64,000 nucleotides of DNA. Source: Nitrospira sp. (GTDB lineage: Bacteria > Nitrospirota > Nitrospiria > Nitrospirales > Nitrospiraceae). Made by a program: the position numbers and the translations under genes. The notes beneath the pieces are model-generated. The model saw only the letters and a program-made list of their open reading frames with translations, searched no databases and was not told the DNA's origin. Numbering within the stretch: the first letter of the stretch is position 1; each line of letters starts with the position of its first letter. The stretch is from positions 1,356,501 through 1,420,500 of the forward strand of contig JARFXP010000001.1 of NCBI GenBank assembly GCA_029194675.1. The letters run 5' to 3'. This document shows positions 62,952 to 64,000 of the stretch, piece by piece.

Positions 62952-63809
62952 GTGGCGCAACAGCGAGATGGAACGAACGGTGAGCGTATCCATACATCCG
63001 AACCACGGTATCGCCTGTCTGCAACGGGACGCCATGAGACTGAAGATGAGCGGCTCGGTCTCCTCGAAGACATCTTCGATCCCCTTTCGCGTCAACGACG
63101 TGCCTTGGTCCAACCCGGCTGGCGCTGTCTCGAAGTGGGCGCAGGCCGAGGATCTATGGCTGTGTGGCTTGCCCAGCAAGTCGGGGCCGACGGTCGAGTC
63201 GTGGCGACCGATGTCGATACCACTTACCTCCATCGACTTGACCTCCCGAATCTCGAAGTCCACCGGCACAACATCCTCAGCGATTCATTGGATGCGCTAA
63301 GTCCCGGGTCATTCGATCTTGTCTGTGCACGGCTCCTGTTATTTTGGCTTGCGGGCAAACAGGAGATCGCCATCCACCGCATGGTGGAATGCCTGCGACC
63401 GGGGGGATGGCTGATCGACGAGGATGGTGACTGGGGCATGGTCGCCCCGATCGATCCTTCTCATTCACACTACGCCCCCTACCATCGCGTCTGGAAGAAC
63501 GGCGGATGGTGGTTGTCTCGCGGATACGACCCTACGTTTGGACGAAAGCTGCCGCTGTTGTTCGAACGCTGCGGCTTGGTGAATATCCATCACGAAGCGA
63601 GTGCAACGGTGGTCCGTGGAGGCAGCCCATGGGGGCGGTGGTGGTTGCAAAGCCTGGAAGCAATACGTGATTCTGAACAGACCGATGGGAGCCTGACTGA
63701 GAAACGAGACAAAGAGTACGGAGTGCTCACTGCCCCTTTGACCGACCCATCTTTTTGGTTTCTCAATGCGCTCATCCATGCCTGTTGGGGCCAACGAGGA
63801 GTCTCCTGA
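62952..63809 (+). CDS. SAM-dependent methyltransferase (class I)
   Basis: This 285-residue protein starts at GTG 62952. The SAM-binding loop is CLEVGAGRGSMAVWLAQQVG, the acidic end of strand 2 is VVATDVD, and strand 4 is FDLVCARLLLFWL followed by ECLRPGGWLIDED. The C-terminal part has GGWWLSRGYDPTFGRKL. The substrate is unknown; methyltransferases of this general type act on quinones, small molecules or sugars. No signal peptide is seen. Confidence 0.8.
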   Translation: MAQQRDGTNGERIHTSEPRYRLSATGRHETEDERLGLLEDIFDPLSRQRRALVQPGWRCLEVGAGRGSMAVWLAQQVGADGRVVATDVDTTYLHRLDLPNLEVHRHNILSDSLDALSPGSFDLVCARLLLFWLAGKQEIAIHRMVECLRPGGWLIDEDGDWGMVAPIDPSHSHYAPYHRVWKNGGWWLSRGYDPTFGRKLPLLFERCGLVNIHHEASATVVRGGSPWGRWWLQSLEAIRDSEQTDGSLTEKRDKEYGVLTAPLTDPSFWFLNALIHACWGQRGVS

Positions 63810-64000
63810 GTCTCGCCTTAGGATCGAGGCAGTTCAGAAGGGTGATCCGCTGACTGGAGCGCGGTGATCATGACTCCGTCCAGACGTTTGACTTTTCCGT
63901 TCCCGTCCGTTGCCGCCAAGCTGGCCTGCAGCCTGACTCCCAGGGTCAGTTAAGAAAAGCCTCATCCCGCCCGAACGAACACACTCACGAGCGAGTTCCG
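63810..64000. other. Window end, possible 3' end of a minus-strand gene
   Basis: On the minus strand a short frame reads VRLQASLAATDGNGKVKRLD and ends GVMITALQSA and HPSELPRS before a stop at about 63817. It is preceded by a stop in the same frame, so it is not supported as a gene. Nothing else is seen. Confidence 0.25.

Noticed and set aside
1..64000. tRNA, rRNA or integrase gene
   Set aside because: No sequence with cloverleaf or rRNA signatures and no tyrosine recombinase motif was seen by eye; a covariance search was not possible.

Overview
The window looks like chromosome from a Gram-negative, moderately GC-rich bacterium of Nitrospira type (phylum Nitrospirota). That placement is inferred from the protein style, the outer-membrane barrels, the lipoproteins and the gene mix; there is no rRNA or tRNA to prove it. 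The first 42 kb and the last 10 kb read as ordinary, gene-dense chromosome. The stretch from about 42.6 to 53.6 kb is a mosaic accessory region.

Layout, 1-20 kb: an arsenic block (arsM partial, arsR, arsS) runs straight into a phosphate ABC transporter (pstSCAB). Cysteine synthesis follows: cysK behind a 13-codon leader frame, with a serine acetyltransferase convergent to it. Then come a PepSY membrane gene broken by three in-frame stops, hflK-hflC, formate-tetrahydrofolate ligase with a one-base frameshift in an A run, an M23 peptidase, cutA, an M20 peptidase, an OB-fold secreted protein, a lipoprotein and an outer-membrane barrel with another homopolymer frameshift.

20-42 kb: a complete kdp potassium system on the minus strand (porin, 26-aa microprotein, kdpF, A, B, C, D, E). 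It is followed by a zinc-ribbon M50-like protease, an AbrB/PIN toxin-antitoxin pair, an M50 site-2 protease, an HTH-metallo-beta-lactamase fusion, a tightly overlapping four-gene operon (secreted protein, phosphoglycolate phosphatase, catalytic and non-catalytic M16 peptidases), a barnase/barstar pair and hemL.

42.6-53.6 kb: an intact secreted thermonuclease gene is followed by at least five degenerate partial copies of its 3' end, embedded in a composite repeat (units A, B, S, D, plus a separate unit C). A 19-bp palindrome-like motif (AAAGGTATCCGACCCCTTA and variants) ends several repeat copies and abuts three truncated genes. Cargo between the copies includes a PLD-type protein followed by a good integron attC site, a truncated HTH gene and an orphan antitoxin-like gene, a small beta-sandwich-like protein next to a serine hydrolase carrying the same module at its N-terminus, an EcsC protein, a GFA-family protein, and IS4, IS110 and nucleotidyltransferase remnants. 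This region is the most unusual part of the window.

53.6-64 kb: a DUF2278/lamin-tail protein, an N-acetylmuramoyl-L-alanine amidase, several small secreted or lipoprotein genes, a gene-free stretch with DnaA-box-like sites, an OmpA-family protein with a 63-bp tandem repeat encoding a coiled coil, an outer-membrane barrel and a SAM methyltransferase. No CRISPR array, rRNA, tRNA or integrase gene was seen.
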